Below are positions 21,706 to 31,223 of a DNA stretch of 64,000 bases, one piece after another. Every line of letters begins with the position of its first letter. The stretch's first letter is position 1. Made by a program: the position numbers and the translations under genes. A model generated the notes under the pieces. That model was given only the letters and a program-made list of their open reading frames with translations, did no database searches and was not told where the DNA came from. This DNA comes from Heligmosomoides polygyrus polygyrus (Eukaryota; Nematoda; Chromadorea; Rhabditida; Heligmosomidae): assembly GCA_947396885.1 (NCBI GenBank), contig OX377202.1, positions 35,549,478 to 35,613,477 on the forward strand. The letters are read 5' to 3'.

Positions 21706-24700
21706 CTAGTTTGCAGGTTGATATGGCTTGGCACGGTTCATGTGAATTGTGCGATGACGTTGGCCATCAAGGACCGTGATGTTCGGCCGATCGATGTCCA
21801 GGATCGGGAACGGACCCTCAAACTTAGGTAAGATCTTGCTGCCTACATCTTTTCTTATTAAGACGTATTGTCCTATTTTAAAATCGGTCGGGGTAGCTCT
21901 TTTGCGTAAATCATACTCATGTTTTTGATGGGTTTGAGCTACGGTGAGGTTCCCGATGACCGCTTTCCATAATCCTTGTAGGACGGAAATTAATTGGGAC
22001 ACATAGTCCTGTTCGTCTGAGAACCTTCGCGTGGGTAGATCTAATGCCAGGCGGAAGATGTCATTGGGTTGGAACCCATGTATGACGGAATGGGGGGAGT
22101 GCTTCGTGGTGGCGTTCTCTGCGTTATTATATGCATGAACTGCCAGGAAGATGATGTCATCCCATTGATCATTCCGTTGAAGTATGGCCAGTGATATTAG
22201 TTCTTCTATAGTGCGGTTAGCACGTTCGACCTGGCCATTACTTTGATGGTGATAAGGGGTACTAGCTCGATGAGTGACATGAATTGCCTTCAGACTATTT
22301 TGGAAGGTGTCACTCATGTAGTTAGTGCCTTGATCCGTAACTAAGACACGCGGCGGACCGAAGCGTGCAACTAGTCGGTTCATAAAGGCATTAATAGAAG
22401 TTAATGCCTTCTGGTCTGGAATGGGCTCGGCTACTATAAATTTGGAAAATGCGTCCACAAAGACGATGATATACTTATTGCCATTGATAGACAATGGTAA
22501 TGGGCCTATGATATCAGAGTGGACCCTGTCCCAAGGACGTGTGGGAATTTCCAGAAGTCCGAGGGGTTCACTAGTCTTATAGGCTGTAGGGTCCTTCCGT
22601 AGTTGACATTGTGGACAACGGGTTACTAAGTTCTTAATGTCACGAGTCATTCCATTCCATACGGCTATTTTAGCGATTATGCTTTGGGTTTTCTTAATAC
22701 CCAAGTGGGCTGCGCCCATCTGTGAAGTGTGGACCCTAGTGATCAAATCACGTTTTATGCTAGAGTCATCGGGTAAAACTACAACGGGGTCTTGAGTGAG
22801 TTTGGTCGGTATGCGGTAGAGAATATCATTAAGAGTGATGTATTCAGGAAGACTGAGTGGATCATCTGCTAGCAGATGTTTATAGTCCACTATCCACGGA
22901 CAGTTATCTTGTTCTGCGCGTACCGAGGCCATATTTAAACTCATGGGACCCGTTAGGGTTGCAATTACGTCCGTCGAAGGTGGGAATCGGGAGAGAGTAT
23001 CGCAAACGATATTTTTATTGCCCGGTCGATAGGTGATAGTGATATCGAATTCCTGAAGGGCAATCTGATACTTGGCTAGTCTCCCCGTCAGGTCTCTGCG
23101 GTGTAAGAGAGCCTTGAGTGGTGAGTGGTCAGTTATGACCGTAGTCTTGGCGCCGTCGATATACGGGCGAAACTTTTGTACTGCGAACACTAAGCCTAGT
23201 GCTTCTAGTTCTATAGCAGGGTAGCGAGCTTCGTGCTTATTTAGAGTACGACTTGCATAGGCTATGACTCTTGGGGAGCCATCCTGCTCTTGCTTGAGGA
23301 CACCCGCAATCCCTTTGGCCGAGCTATCGGTTTCGATGATAAAGGGATGTCCTAGTCTAGGGGCTACTAATATAGGAGCCGTTGTTAAGGCGTTCTTTAG
23401 TGTGCGCATGGAGTGCTCGCATTCTGCGGTCCATTCAAAGGGAGTATCTTTCTTGAGAAGGTTCGAGAGTGGTGCGGCTATGCGGGCAAAATCATGAACG
23501 AATCTACGAAAGAAGGAACACATCCCTAAGAACGCTTTCACTTCCGTGGCCGTAGTGGGTGTGGGATAGGCATCGATGGCTTTTGTCTTGTCCGGGTTCG
23601 GACGAATGCCATCTTTGCTGAGCACATATCCTAGAAAACTAATCTCTTTGCGAGCAAATTCGCATTTAGAGGTTTTGAGCTTCATACCTATTTGCTCTAT
23701 TTTACCTAATACTTCGTCTATATCCGTGAGGTGTTCTTCCGGAGTTTCGGACGTAATGATTAAGTCGTCGATGTAGATGAATACTTGAGCTCGTAAGTGC
23801 TTCTTAAAGTCATCCATGATACGTTGGAACGTAGCAGGGGCACCTTTCAAGCCCATCGGCATCCTGATATATTCAAAGGACCCTAGGAAGCACGCAAAGG
23901 CAGTGCGTTCACAATGGGATTCTTCTACTGGTATCTGGTGGAACCCTTGCTGGAAGTCCAAGGATGAATAGAGGCACTTATTGGCGCACAGATCGATGAT
24001 ATCCTGAATATTAGGTAAAATCGACTGCTGTGGTTTTGTAATGGCGTTAAGTTCCCTGAAGTCTATAGTGAAACGCCAACTATTGGCGTCGCGCTTCTTG
24101 ACTAGGACTATAGGGGCTCCGAAGGGGGAAGTGGATTCTCGTATGATGCCGTCTTGGAGCATTTGCATAATTTGACGTTCGATTTCGAGTCGCTTCTCTA
24201 GCGGGACTCTGTAGATTTTTCTCGCCGGGATATGTGCACCGTCTTGAAGGTCGATCCGATGGCGAATAGGACCGTTATAATGACCAAGATGGCCATCTGG
24301 TCCGACGAACGCATTACGATGGGCGTCAATTATGTCCTTGAGACGCATCTTGTCACTTTCGTTCAGGTCCGCGGAAGAGAGATCGACGTCATTAGCGGGA
24401 CTGAACTGATGATTGATTCCAGTCGGGAATTTGGGAACTTCCGCTTCCCAGTCGGCCTCTGGTGGAGTGTATGGGTGAGGACTTATGGTGTTCAAGGTGG
24501 CTACTTGTTGCTGCATCATAACGATCGGGAAGGCTATGGCAATGCACATGCCTTTATATAGAGTTATGGTGGTCCAGGAGGCATTCACTATTAAGAGAGG
24601 ACAATGGCCGTTAGATTCCGGACTCACAAGACATCGACCTACTATGAATAGGGAGTCAGATGGTCGGAGATTGTCTTCTATTAGAAGAGGAGTGACATCT

Positions 24701-27700
24701 GGAGCTGGTTTGTATTGATCGACGTATGCCGCGATGAAGTTCTTACTCCGTTTAGGGAGAATAATTTCCTCCAGTACTCGAACCTTATAGTTATCCGTCA
24801 AGGCAGTGGAAATACTATTTAGCTGGAGGGTTTTGTAAACCTCGGGACCGATCGTGACTTTCTGATTATACAGATCAAGAGTGACTATTAAGCCATGCTT
24901 GTTTAGGTTACTGATGAAGTCAGATCCGAGAAGTATTGGAGCAGGACACTGGTCGTCTGAAGAGACATGGAATCGATGAAGAAGAGAGGAAGAGGCAATT
25001 TGTACGGGTAAATTAATAATTCCCGTCAAGTGTACCTCTCCTCCGTTTGCCGCTCTTGCTGGTGGTGTTTTAATTGTCATGACACTATTTGTGCATTTTA
25101 ATGCTTTGGTGGAGGAATGTCTCATGTACGAAATGGACGCTCCACTGTCAAATAGTGCGATCATAGGAGTGTTATTAATTACTATCTCTATGTAGGGCAA
25201 GGATGACGCATTATCGACTACAGAGGGTAGTAGGGCGTAGATGCGAGGGACGAATAGACGATCCGACTCCGCAGGGGCACTAGGTTGGACCAAAAGTGAG
25301 TTGACCCCCATCTTCCGTTTGCTCTTGGATGACTGTGGCTTAAGAGTGTGAGCCAGATCAATTAGAGCAGTCGCGGCTGTTGAGCTAGCACGACGGATGA
25401 GGCATAGTTTAGCATAATATATGCAAAATATGACAATGATGATCACTATGATAGCCGGGATTGTGACCCACATCAAGAAGGATATGATGGACCAGCGGAT
25501 ACTTTCTACTCCGCTAGATAGTTTGTTAGTAGTAGTGTCATAGACTGAGTGGAGGGATTCGGATACTGTAGAGCCTATACCTTGGATGCCGCTAAGAGTG
25601 GCCTCTAGGATGCCTCTTTTGCGCAGGCGGTTCTCTAACTTCTCATATTCCTGTTGTAGGAACTGAAGTTGGTACCGGTTTGCATGAATGTAGTTTTGGT
25701 GCACCGTGTAATACATGAACGGGGTATTGAAAAGAAATGGGGTTGCTTTATCGCTGCCAAGCAAATTGGGCGGTAAAAGCTGCTGTGGGGAGTTACTATC
25801 AGTGTGATGGATGAATGGGCAAGGAATCTCTGGTGAGTACCTAATCAGGTCCTCGGAGTTGGGCAGGGAAAACCAGAGGTTGCCGTCTACTTCTAAGGGG
25901 AGGAGAAAAAAGCATGTAGTATTCACTTTGTGATCAGTGAAGGTTGCCGTGGAATTTACCGGTTTACACTTAGTTACCTTAAGCAGGCTGTCCTGAAAAA
26001 TGGCTGAGACATCTTTGCGATTCAGTAGTATCCTTGCCGTCCAAGTTAGGTCTATAAGACTCAAAGCATGGATTCGCTGGATGTTTAAGTACTGCCTAAT
26101 GCAAATATTGTTGAAAGTATGTCTTAGAGGCACATTAAAGACGAGGATAGCTCTGCTACGAGGGGTTTCTGGGGGAATAATAGTAGGGACCATTGTGGTA
26201 TGGTGGGATGGATCCTGAGGCCGATGCCGCCGCTCTAGGGGCGCATCGAAGTTATGAAAATCTATGATGTCTTGGAATGGAGGGGGGAGTTTCGTTATGG
26301 TGGTTGGATGTTCCGGTATGATGATTGGTGCAGGAGTGGTCGTAGATGAAACTGTCGTAGATGAAAGGGTAAGTATCCGCGTAAATGGAGACGTGCGGGC
26401 TCGAGTGTACTCATAAAGTTGAGTAGAGACCGCAGATGGAGTCGGTAGGGTGGTCGAAATGGTAGTTGTCTTGAGGAGCTCTATCAGCTGTTCATGATGG
26501 AAGTAAGGAATGTCTTTATTGCGATCATCCAGTCCTTCATTAGTGAGGTGTAGAGCTAGGACTCCGAATTCGTCATTGAGGTAGTCGTCGAATAGGTCTG
26601 TTACTCCTTCGGTCATATCGCGTTGGATGGTAGTCTCGGCATAATTGAGTGATCGTCGAGCTTGAATATAGCGCAAGCGGGCTAGCTGTCGGAACCTGTA
26701 TTCGCCGTAGCGAATGGTTCGAAGTGTGCTGAGTAGTGGATGCTCCGGTGCGTAAAATTTGCTCCTTTTGAAGTCGTCGTTGGTGATGTTCCATCGTAAG
26801 ATTGGAGCAAGAAGTCGCTGGTCGACGATAGGACGCGTCTCAAAATCGGGAATGTCCGATAGAGAGTGAACGGAGAACAGAGCTTGGATGAGGGGTGGCT
26901 GAGATGGAACCCGTTCATAACGTGACTGTTTGTTCTCGGAGTCTTGGATGTAACGGACTTCTCGTTTATGACGAAAACGGGCAGCCTTTTCAATTACGTA
27001 GTCTTGTAGCATTACATTATGGGGAATGCTAGGGAAGACCAGAAGATGTGCGGATGTGGTTAAATATGCCTGATGGAATGGGCAATTTTTAACCAGTTTT
27101 GATCTAGTGCGGTAATCATTACTAAATTCAAAAGCGAGCTCTTGATCCGCGATGAGCAGATACTTCAGAGTTACTATTGATTCGTAATTTCCGATCAGAT
27201 TAAACCGGCAGATAGTGTGGTTTACTGTGGGTTTCCAAATTACTGTTCCCGAGGGTGTAGTGCAGTTCCCTAATGGGAACGTGCAGTTACCCAGATCGGC
27301 CAATGAACTGGATATTACTTGTCCATCGAAAGAAGCGAGTTCACCCGTTTCGATTGAGTAAATGCTGCGGAGATGAAGAGTCTTACCCCATAAAAGGAGT
27401 GGCGTGTCCGTTTCTTCAATCTCCAAAGTAGTTTGGAGGCCAGGATTTACTTCGGTTAAGGTGTGACCGTGGATGGTATGAGTGGCTTGAGCCTGCGTAC
27501 AGTCTTGGGAAGGAATGCTGGTGCGTTGACGGTCAATTATAATGCGGGAGGTGCGAATGTAGAGAAAATTATGCACCTCTATTTGAATGAGGTCCCTATA
27601 GCACATATAAGCCGTTATTTGGATGGGATCGTTACGTTCGGCGTAGAGTTGGACCGGAAGTTTCATCATTGGTTCGTGAAGTGTTGTAGAACACTTCACG

Positions 27701-28788
27701 AGGTGAGGGAGCGCCAAAGAATTGGAAAAGGGGTTGTGCCCGCAAACTTGATATGTGGCTGACGTCACCGGTATAGCTAATAGGGCGACGAGAGTCATTA
27801 TGCAGAAGAAAGCGGGATTGGGCATGATGGCAGAAAAGCGAGGGTTAGATGACCGCGGCGGATTATTGGGCGGGAGGAAATTTTGTTGGCGCTGACCTCG
27901 TTGTGCATACTGCTGGTTATATTGAGGTGTTTTTGTAGGATCGGAATAGCGGCGTGGATTCCACTGATTCCGAAACCATCCCATTTGTGGTCTCCGTATG
28001 TTTTGAAATCCTCTACTCGGGTGAGGTGTGAAAAAACCACCGCGCCGAGAAGGGAATTGTTGCGGCTGCCGTTGGTCGTAAACCGGTCGTCGCGGTGCAT
28101 AAGGCGAGAACCGGTTTGGAGACCTAGGGTTAGGGGCTGCCGTAAGCAGGTTGATTTGCTTCTGGAGAGTATCCATTTTGTCAACTAATACTAAAGAATT
28201 TAGGGAGTCTACCAGCTTGAAGTCCTCTTTGCGTTCCTGGTCCAATATCCGCGCTTCCTTTTCAGCGTTTGCTATAACAGCATCAAAATCTTCCGTGTCT
28301 GGAAGGCGGCGGATGGCTTTACGTACGGCGGGGTTAAGACCTTTGATGAAGAAGTCGGTCGCTAGTTTCCGTGGGATATTTTTATCCTCACCTTGGAAGG
28401 CTACTTTAGTTTTTGCCAAAACTTTCCGGGCAAACTCTCCTACAGAGTCTTTGCCCTGCTTGAGACCGTGGAGTTCGTCACGTATATTACTTAGTAGGGC
28501 TTGATTTTTGAATTTTTTTGCTAGAGCGACGGTTAGGGTGTTCCAGTCGCTCTTTTCGTTCTCGGTGAGGCTGTTAAACTTAAGTTTAGCTCCACCGGTA
28601 AGGTATAAGGGAAGGAGGGATTGCGCGTGATCTATTGGGATTCCCAGGCGATTGACGAGCTCGGTATATTCATCGAGGAATTCCTCGAAAGTCTTGTCCT
28701 CGTCCCCAGAGAATTTAGCCACTCTATTATCTAGAAGTTTACATGAAGTATAGAGAGAGGTGGGATTCATGGGGGGTTTGACATCCAT
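21706..28788 (-). CDS. Gag-Env-like-PR-RT-RNaseH-IN polyprotein (2360 aa)
   Basis: One uninterrupted frame encodes all structural and enzymatic functions. Residues 1-320 are Gag-like: helical capsid part (F-E-E-F-L-D-E-Y, L-Y-L-T-G-G-A), then an Arg/Pro/Gln-rich stretch without zinc knuckle. Residues 326-343 are a hydrophobic signal. Residues 344-1124 are a Cys-containing glycoprotein-like region with many N-x-S/T sites, an R-H-K-R dibasic cleavage site at 606-609 and a C-terminal membrane anchor at 1101-1124. The aspartic protease follows (D-S-G-A-S at 1214-1218). RT lies at about 1505-1725 with Y-I-D-D at 1672-1675. RNase H has D1821, E1860 and D1887. Integrase has the H-H-C-C finger (H2020, H2028, C2058, C2061), catalytic D2092, D2152 and E2188 (spacing 35) and a G-P-F motif at 2325. 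All catalytic residues are present. The ATG at 28,788 is the first in frame, but the frame stays open for another 105 codons upstream, so the true N-terminus is probably longer. Env between Gag and Pol is unusual. Confidence 0.95.
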   Translation of the reverse strand: MDVKPPMNPTSLYTSCKLLDNRVAKFSGDEDKTFEEFLDEYTELVNRLGIPIDHAQSLLPLYLTGGAKLKFNSLTENEKSDWNTLTVALAKKFKNQALLSNIRDELHGLKQGKDSVGEFARKVLAKTKVAFQGEDKNIPRKLATDFFIKGLNPAVRKAIRRLPDTEDFDAVIANAEKEARILDQERKEDFKLVDSLNSLVLVDKMDTLQKQINLLTAAPNPRSPNRFSPYAPRRPVYDQRQPQQFPSRRGGFFTPHPSRGFQNIRRPQMGWFRNQWNPRRYSDPTKTPQYNQQYAQRGQRQQNFLPPNNPPRSSNPRFSAIMPNPAFFCIMTLVALLAIPVTSATYQVCGHNPFSNSLALPHLVKCSTTLHEPMMKLPVQLYAERNDPIQITAYMCYRDLIQIEVHNFLYIRTSRIIIDRQRTSIPSQDCTQAQATHTIHGHTLTEVNPGLQTTLEIEETDTPLLLWGKTLHLRSIYSIETGELASFDGQVISSSLADLGNCTFPLGNCTTPSGTVIWKPTVNHTICRFNLIGNYESIVTLKYLLIADQELAFEFSNDYRTRSKLVKNCPFHQAYLTTSAHLLVFPSIPHNVMLQDYVIEKAARFRHKREVRYIQDSENKQSRYERVPSQPPLIQALFSVHSLSDIPDFETRPIVDQRLLAPILRWNITNDDFKRSKFYAPEHPLLSTLRTIRYGEYRFRQLARLRYIQARRSLNYAETTIQRDMTEGVTDLFDDYLNDEFGVLALHLTNEGLDDRNKDIPYFHHEQLIELLKTTTISTTLPTPSAVSTQLYEYTRARTSPFTRILTLSSTTVSSTTTPAPIIIPEHPTTITKLPPPFQDIIDFHNFDAPLERRHRPQDPSHHTTMVPTIIPPETPRSRAILVFNVPLRHTFNNICIRQYLNIQRIHALSLIDLTWTARILLNRKDVSAIFQDSLLKVTKCKPVNSTATFTDHKVNTTCFFLLPLEVDGNLWFSLPNSEDLIRYSPEIPCPFIHHTDSNSPQQLLPPNLLGSDKATPFLFNTPFMYYTVHQNYIHANRYQLQFLQQEYEKLENRLRKRGILEATLSGIQGIGSTVSESLHSVYDTTTNKLSSGVESIRWSIISFLMWVTIPAIIVIIIVIFCIYYAKLCLIRRASSTAATALIDLAHTLKPQSSKSKRKMGVNSLLVQPSAPAESDRLFVPRIYALLPSVVDNASSLPYIEIVINNTPMIALFDSGASISYMRHSSTKALKCTNSVMTIKTPPARAANGGEVHLTGIINLPVQIASSSLLHRFHVSSDDQCPAPILLGSDFISNLNKHGLIVTLDLYNQKVTIGPEVYKTLQLNSISTALTDNYKVRVLEEIILPKRSKNFIAAYVDQYKPAPDVTPLLIEDNLRPSDSLFIVGRCLVSPESNGHCPLLIVNASWTTITLYKGMCIAIAFPIVMMQQQVATLNTISPHPYTPPEADWEAEVPKFPTGINHQFSPANDVDLSSADLNESDKMRLKDIIDAHRNAFVGPDGHLGHYNGPIRHRIDLQDGAHIPARKIYRVPLEKRLEIERQIMQMLQDGIIRESTSPFGAPIVLVKKRDANSWRFTIDFRELNAITKPQQSILPNIQDIIDLCANKCLYSSLDFQQGFHQIPVEESHCERTAFACFLGSFEYIRMPMGLKGAPATFQRIMDDFKKHLRAQVFIYIDDLIITSETPEEHLTDIDEVLGKIEQIGMKLKTSKCEFARKEISFLGYVLSKDGIRPNPDKTKAIDAYPTPTTATEVKAFLGMCSFFRRFVHDFARIAAPLSNLLKKDTPFEWTAECEHSMRTLKNALTTAPILVAPRLGHPFIIETDSSAKGIAGVLKQEQDGSPRVIAYASRTLNKHEARYPAIELEALGLVFAVQKFRPYIDGAKTTVITDHSPLKALLHRRDLTGRLAKYQIALQEFDITITYRPGNKNIVCDTLSRFPPSTDVIATLTGPMSLNMASVRAEQDNCPWIVDYKHLLADDPLSLPEYITLNDILYRIPTKLTQDPVVVLPDDSSIKRDLITRVHTSQMGAAHLGIKKTQSIIAKIAVWNGMTRDIKNLVTRCPQCQLRKDPTAYKTSEPLGLLEIPTRPWDRVHSDIIGPLPLSINGNKYIIVFVDAFSKFIVAEPIPDQKALTSINAFMNRLVARFGPPRVLVTDQGTNYMSDTFQNSLKAIHVTHRASTPYHHQSNGQVERANRTIEELISLAILQRNDQWDDIIFLAVHAYNNAENATTKHSPHSVIHGFQPNDIFRLALDLPTRRFSDEQDYVSQLISVLQGLWKAVIGNLTVAQTHQKHEYDLRKRATPTDFKIGQYVLIRKDVGSKILPKFEGPFPILDIDRPNITVLDGQRHRTIHMNRAKPYQPAN
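25417..27813 (-). other. Envelope-like glycoprotein region within the polyprotein
   Basis: This part of the polyprotein (residues 326-1124) begins with a hydrophobic signal (residues 326-343) and ends with a hydrophobic anchor (1101-1124) followed by basic residues. Between them are N-x-S/T sequons (for example near residues 501, 508, 523, 667, 945 and 956), a furin-type R-H-K-R at 606-609 that would split it into two subunits, a Ser/Thr/Pro-rich stretch at 775-835, and a heptad-like then Gly/Ser-rich stretch at 1035-1095 just before the anchor. I cannot say which fusion-protein class it belongs to. A fusion role is inferred from architecture only. Confidence 0.75.
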
Positions 28789-29103
28789 TGATCGACGATA
28801 GCGAGATGCTTGAGGGGAACCTACGTTTGCTTTATAGAGGGAATCTAAAAGTTGGTTACGGTTGGGAGTAGAAAACTCTTCGTCCGAGAGGATTTGTAAA
28901 TCTTCTGGCGAAGGTAAGGGAACAGGGATTGATGCCTCTGTATCCTGTTTTGTCGCGGCAGACGAAAGATGTTGCTCGCGATTTAAATTATAGCGTGCTA
29001 CGCGCTCTTCTCTAGTAGGGCGCCTTTTTGGGGTGTCTATATTAAGTGTGTTGCGCGGCAGTTTGGATGAAAAAAAAATAAGTTGGTTTATTTTATTCTT
29101 GAT
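28789..29103 (-). other. ATG-less upstream extension of the Gag frame
   Basis: The polyprotein frame remains open from 28,788 up to a TAA at 29,104-29,106, and the 105 codons contain no ATG. The last 90 or so are protein-like (hydrophilic, with P-L-P-S-P-E-D-L and Y-K-A-N-V-G-S-P-Q-A). This suggests the real Gag start is supplied by splicing from the leader (for instance at the ATATAG at about 29,037) or uses a non-AUG codon. Confidence 0.55.
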
Positions 29104-29106
29104 TTA

Positions 29107-29841
29107 AATGTTAATAACGATAATGTAGGGGAATGGAGAAGAGGATGAGGAATACAACAAATTTATCGAAGAAAAGAAAAGGTGAAATTAAAATTTTCCG
29201 TCCTTGCAAAAGGGCAAGGGGTTACTCAAGATAGTAGGTTTAAATTTTACCAACCTTGGTTCCTGTAGTTGTCTTCTGTCGAAGAGTTCGGCTAGCGGCA
29301 GGAGGAATATGAAGTCGACTGTAGAGACGACTTATGGTGGTCTCTAGTTGCGGGGTGTTTATATGGAGAATTTAGGGATCCGTATCGGATGATCGGCCCA
29401 GTGTAAGAGAAGGGCGGCAGATAGAGTGATAAGGTTTTTTTTTGTTTGTGACGGATGCCGCTGATGGCCTTGAGAGATAGCGAAAAAAAATCGCGATGCT
29501 ATGATTTACTGGGCTGTTCCGGTTTATGTCGTCTATATAAAGAGAAGGGGGACGTTTTATATTTAAGCTCTCTCTCTGAGATATGTTTACTGCGCTATCA
29601 TATGTAATAATCGTTCACCACTGAACATTATTGATAGTTGTACAAGGCGTGGTGCGGCCTGCAGGACTTGCTAAGACTCAGAGACGTATGCTAAATGGAA
29701 TTTCTGAGTGACCTTGTACTGATAATTGGAGTCTTCTGCGCTTCAACTCCTTTTAAAATAAAAGGAGGAACTGTCAACGTATGACTTAAAAGAGTAGAGG
29801 CGAAAAAAGAAAGAGTTCGTAGGTCAGGGTTCTAGAAAAAC
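29107..29841 (-). other. Retroelement leader (5' untranslated region)
   Basis: Between the primer binding site and the Gag frame. It contains no long ORF. An imperfect stem, CTCCTTTTA against TAAAAGGAG (29,748-29,768), lies near the 5' end and could be a packaging or dimerisation structure; this is inference. Confidence 0.5.
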
Positions 29842-29859
29842 CCCTAGCCGGGACCTCCA
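29842..29859 (-). promoter_or_regulatory. Primer binding site
   Basis: Immediately downstream of the 5' LTR, with no gap, the minus strand reads TGGAGGTCCCGGCTAGGG. The leading TGG is complementary to a tRNA CCA end, so the primer would be a tRNA with a 3' terminus AGCCGGGACCTCCA. I do not assign the tRNA. Confidence 0.8.
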
Positions 29860-30210
29860 TGTAATATCCTGGCCTAGGATATTAGCCGGAAGATCAACCA
29901 ACAAGATTTGTTTATCAACTTTATCTGCATGGGATGACATGGATCACAACAAAATTCATGCATAATACCTTAACGAGAAAATGGCCACTGGACCGTCTAA
30001 AGGGGGGAAAGGTTAGGACCCCATAAGGGAGCCCTAGCCGTTAACTAATTAATCTATTACCTAAACCCTACACCCTACCGCTACCCCCTTTTTCTCCCAC
30101 TGAGCCTTCTTATACTAATCCCAAGGCCGCGGTTCCACTTAGTTGGCCTTGGCAGAAAACCGCGAGCCGGGCCTTAGCAAGTTCCCGCTACGGCAACCAT
30201 CTTTCCCACA
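29860..30210 (-). repeat. 5' LTR
   Basis: 351 bp, identical by eye to 19,227-19,577. A TATAAG on the element strand (30,114-30,109) could be the core promoter. Confidence 0.97.
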
Positions 30211-30214
30211 CATG
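30211..30214. repeat. Target site duplication, right copy (CATG)
   Basis: Directly follows the LTR end and matches 19,223-19,226. Confidence 0.8.
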
Positions 30215-30335
30215 TAACGTCATCAACCATGTGATGTGAGACGAGATCTTCGAAGGCCGGCCTGTCGCAAACACCTGTCGCTTGCACTCGACTGTCCGTA
30301 TTTAGCTTAACCCGCAAAGCGAGCATTTTCCAGTG

Positions 30336-30520
30336 GCACACGTGGAGGAACGGACATCGCCACCGATTAAGGAGGATTTTATGGAGAGAAAAGCGGAAGT
30401 GTTGGCTGAAACAGCAGAGGCTGGGTTCAGCATCCGCAATATCCGCTGGAAATTCGCCAACATCAAGGCCAAGATGACCGCTCTCCGCGGCAAAATGGCT
30501 TTCTCAGGCCTATGTCATAA
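30336..30520 (+). pseudogene. RTE LINE linker fragment
   Basis: The frame reads K-E-D-F-M-E-R-K-A-E-V-L-A-E-T-A-E-A-G, then S-I-R-N-I-R-W-K-F-A-N and K-M-T-A-L-R. This is the conserved helical linker between endonuclease and RT in nematode RTE-type LINEs. Nothing recognisable remains on either side. It probably belongs to the family of the 13.8-14.6 kb fragment. Confidence 0.6.
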
Positions 30521-30533
30521 CATCGCTCACCCC

Positions 30534-30614
30534 GAGCGAAGCCTAACGATAAGCTCCCATATCGATCGTGCGACGCGATGAATCGATATGGGAGGTTATC
30601 ATTAGGATTCGCTC
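30534..30614. repeat. Near-perfect hairpin
   Basis: Arms of about 33 bp at 30,534-30,566 and 30,582-30,614 (CTCCCATATCGAT against ATCGATATGGGAG) with a 15-nt loop; weaker pairing extends outward about 15 bp more (CATCGCTCA against TGAGCGACG). Confidence 0.8.
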
Positions 30615-30619
30615 GTAGT

Positions 30620-31220
30620 TGAGCGACGGTATAACAAAGGCCTCACATATGCGCATATGTCTCGACCATAGGGAATACCGACACTCGTGAATCCGTTTGG
30701 AGGTTGAGCACAGCACCCACTAAATAGGAATGCGTGCCCACCAAACCCAGCCAAGCCTTCATCCTCATGTGTTGTTTAACAACACTACGATTGTTCAGGC
30801 GTAATGAAATACTGACTAGTCAGTGAGTTAATCGCAACTCACTCTTTAGAAAAAAAGCGCGGTCATGCTGGTCCCACGATATATAATAGACAAAGAATAC
30901 ACTACGCACCGTATAAACATTTGATGATAACCACCCTTCGCCTTTAACCCTAATACGAAATTACCAGCCCTCAATAAGCCTGATCTATTGCTTAATTAAC
31001 CACAATCTGAAACTGCTAAACCCAGCTAAAGAAAATTCGAAAAAAAAACATCGTGCACACCAGCTGCTTTGTGGGCACGACAGAAACGAGGAGGACATTT
31101 TAATTTACATTCACGCGTCGCAACGGTCAAAGCGTGGTGAAGAAAGGAGGACGACACGGAGCATCTTCTGTTCCATTTTGTTTCATTCGTGACGATTTTG
31201 CCTTCAGGGTGCCTTGTCAG
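30620..31220. other. Unassigned interval
   Basis: No gene or repeat is supported. It lies just 3' of the Ser/Arg-repeat gene on the minus strand. Confidence 0.3.
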
Positions 31221-31223
31221 TTT

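Larger units (their letters stand above)
19227..30210 (-). mobile_element. Complete Ty3/Gypsy (Metaviridae) retroelement with envelope-like gene, 10,984 bp
   Basis: Two 351-bp LTRs bound the element, beginning TG and ending CA, and are flanked by a CATG duplication. The order on the minus strand is: 5' LTR (29,860-30,210), primer binding site, a leader of about 1 kb, a 2360-codon Gag-Env-PR-RT-RH-IN frame (28,788-21,706), a gap of 1.35 kb that holds an antisense gene on the + strand (20,952-21,640), a zinc-knuckle ORF (20,357-19,653), a purine-rich stretch, and the 3' LTR (19,227-19,577). The Y-I-D-D, D-D-35-E and G-P-F motifs place it in Ty3/Gypsy rather than BEL/Pao. No stop or frameshift interrupts any ORF. 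The LTRs compared by eye show no difference, so the insertion is very recent. C. elegans Cer1 is a known nematode Ty3/Gypsy element with a long single ORF; closeness to it is untested. Confidence 0.97.

Noticed and set aside
21571..21831. 86-codon + strand frame with a hydrophobic start
   Set aside because: It overlaps the end of integrase and the poly(A) signal of the EGF-like gene; no splice site links it to that gene, and the hydrophobic start is AT-rich 3' UTR.
29534..29540. TATATAA on the + strand in the retroelement leader as a second antisense promoter
   Set aside because: No ORF or splice signals follow on the + strand before the LTR.
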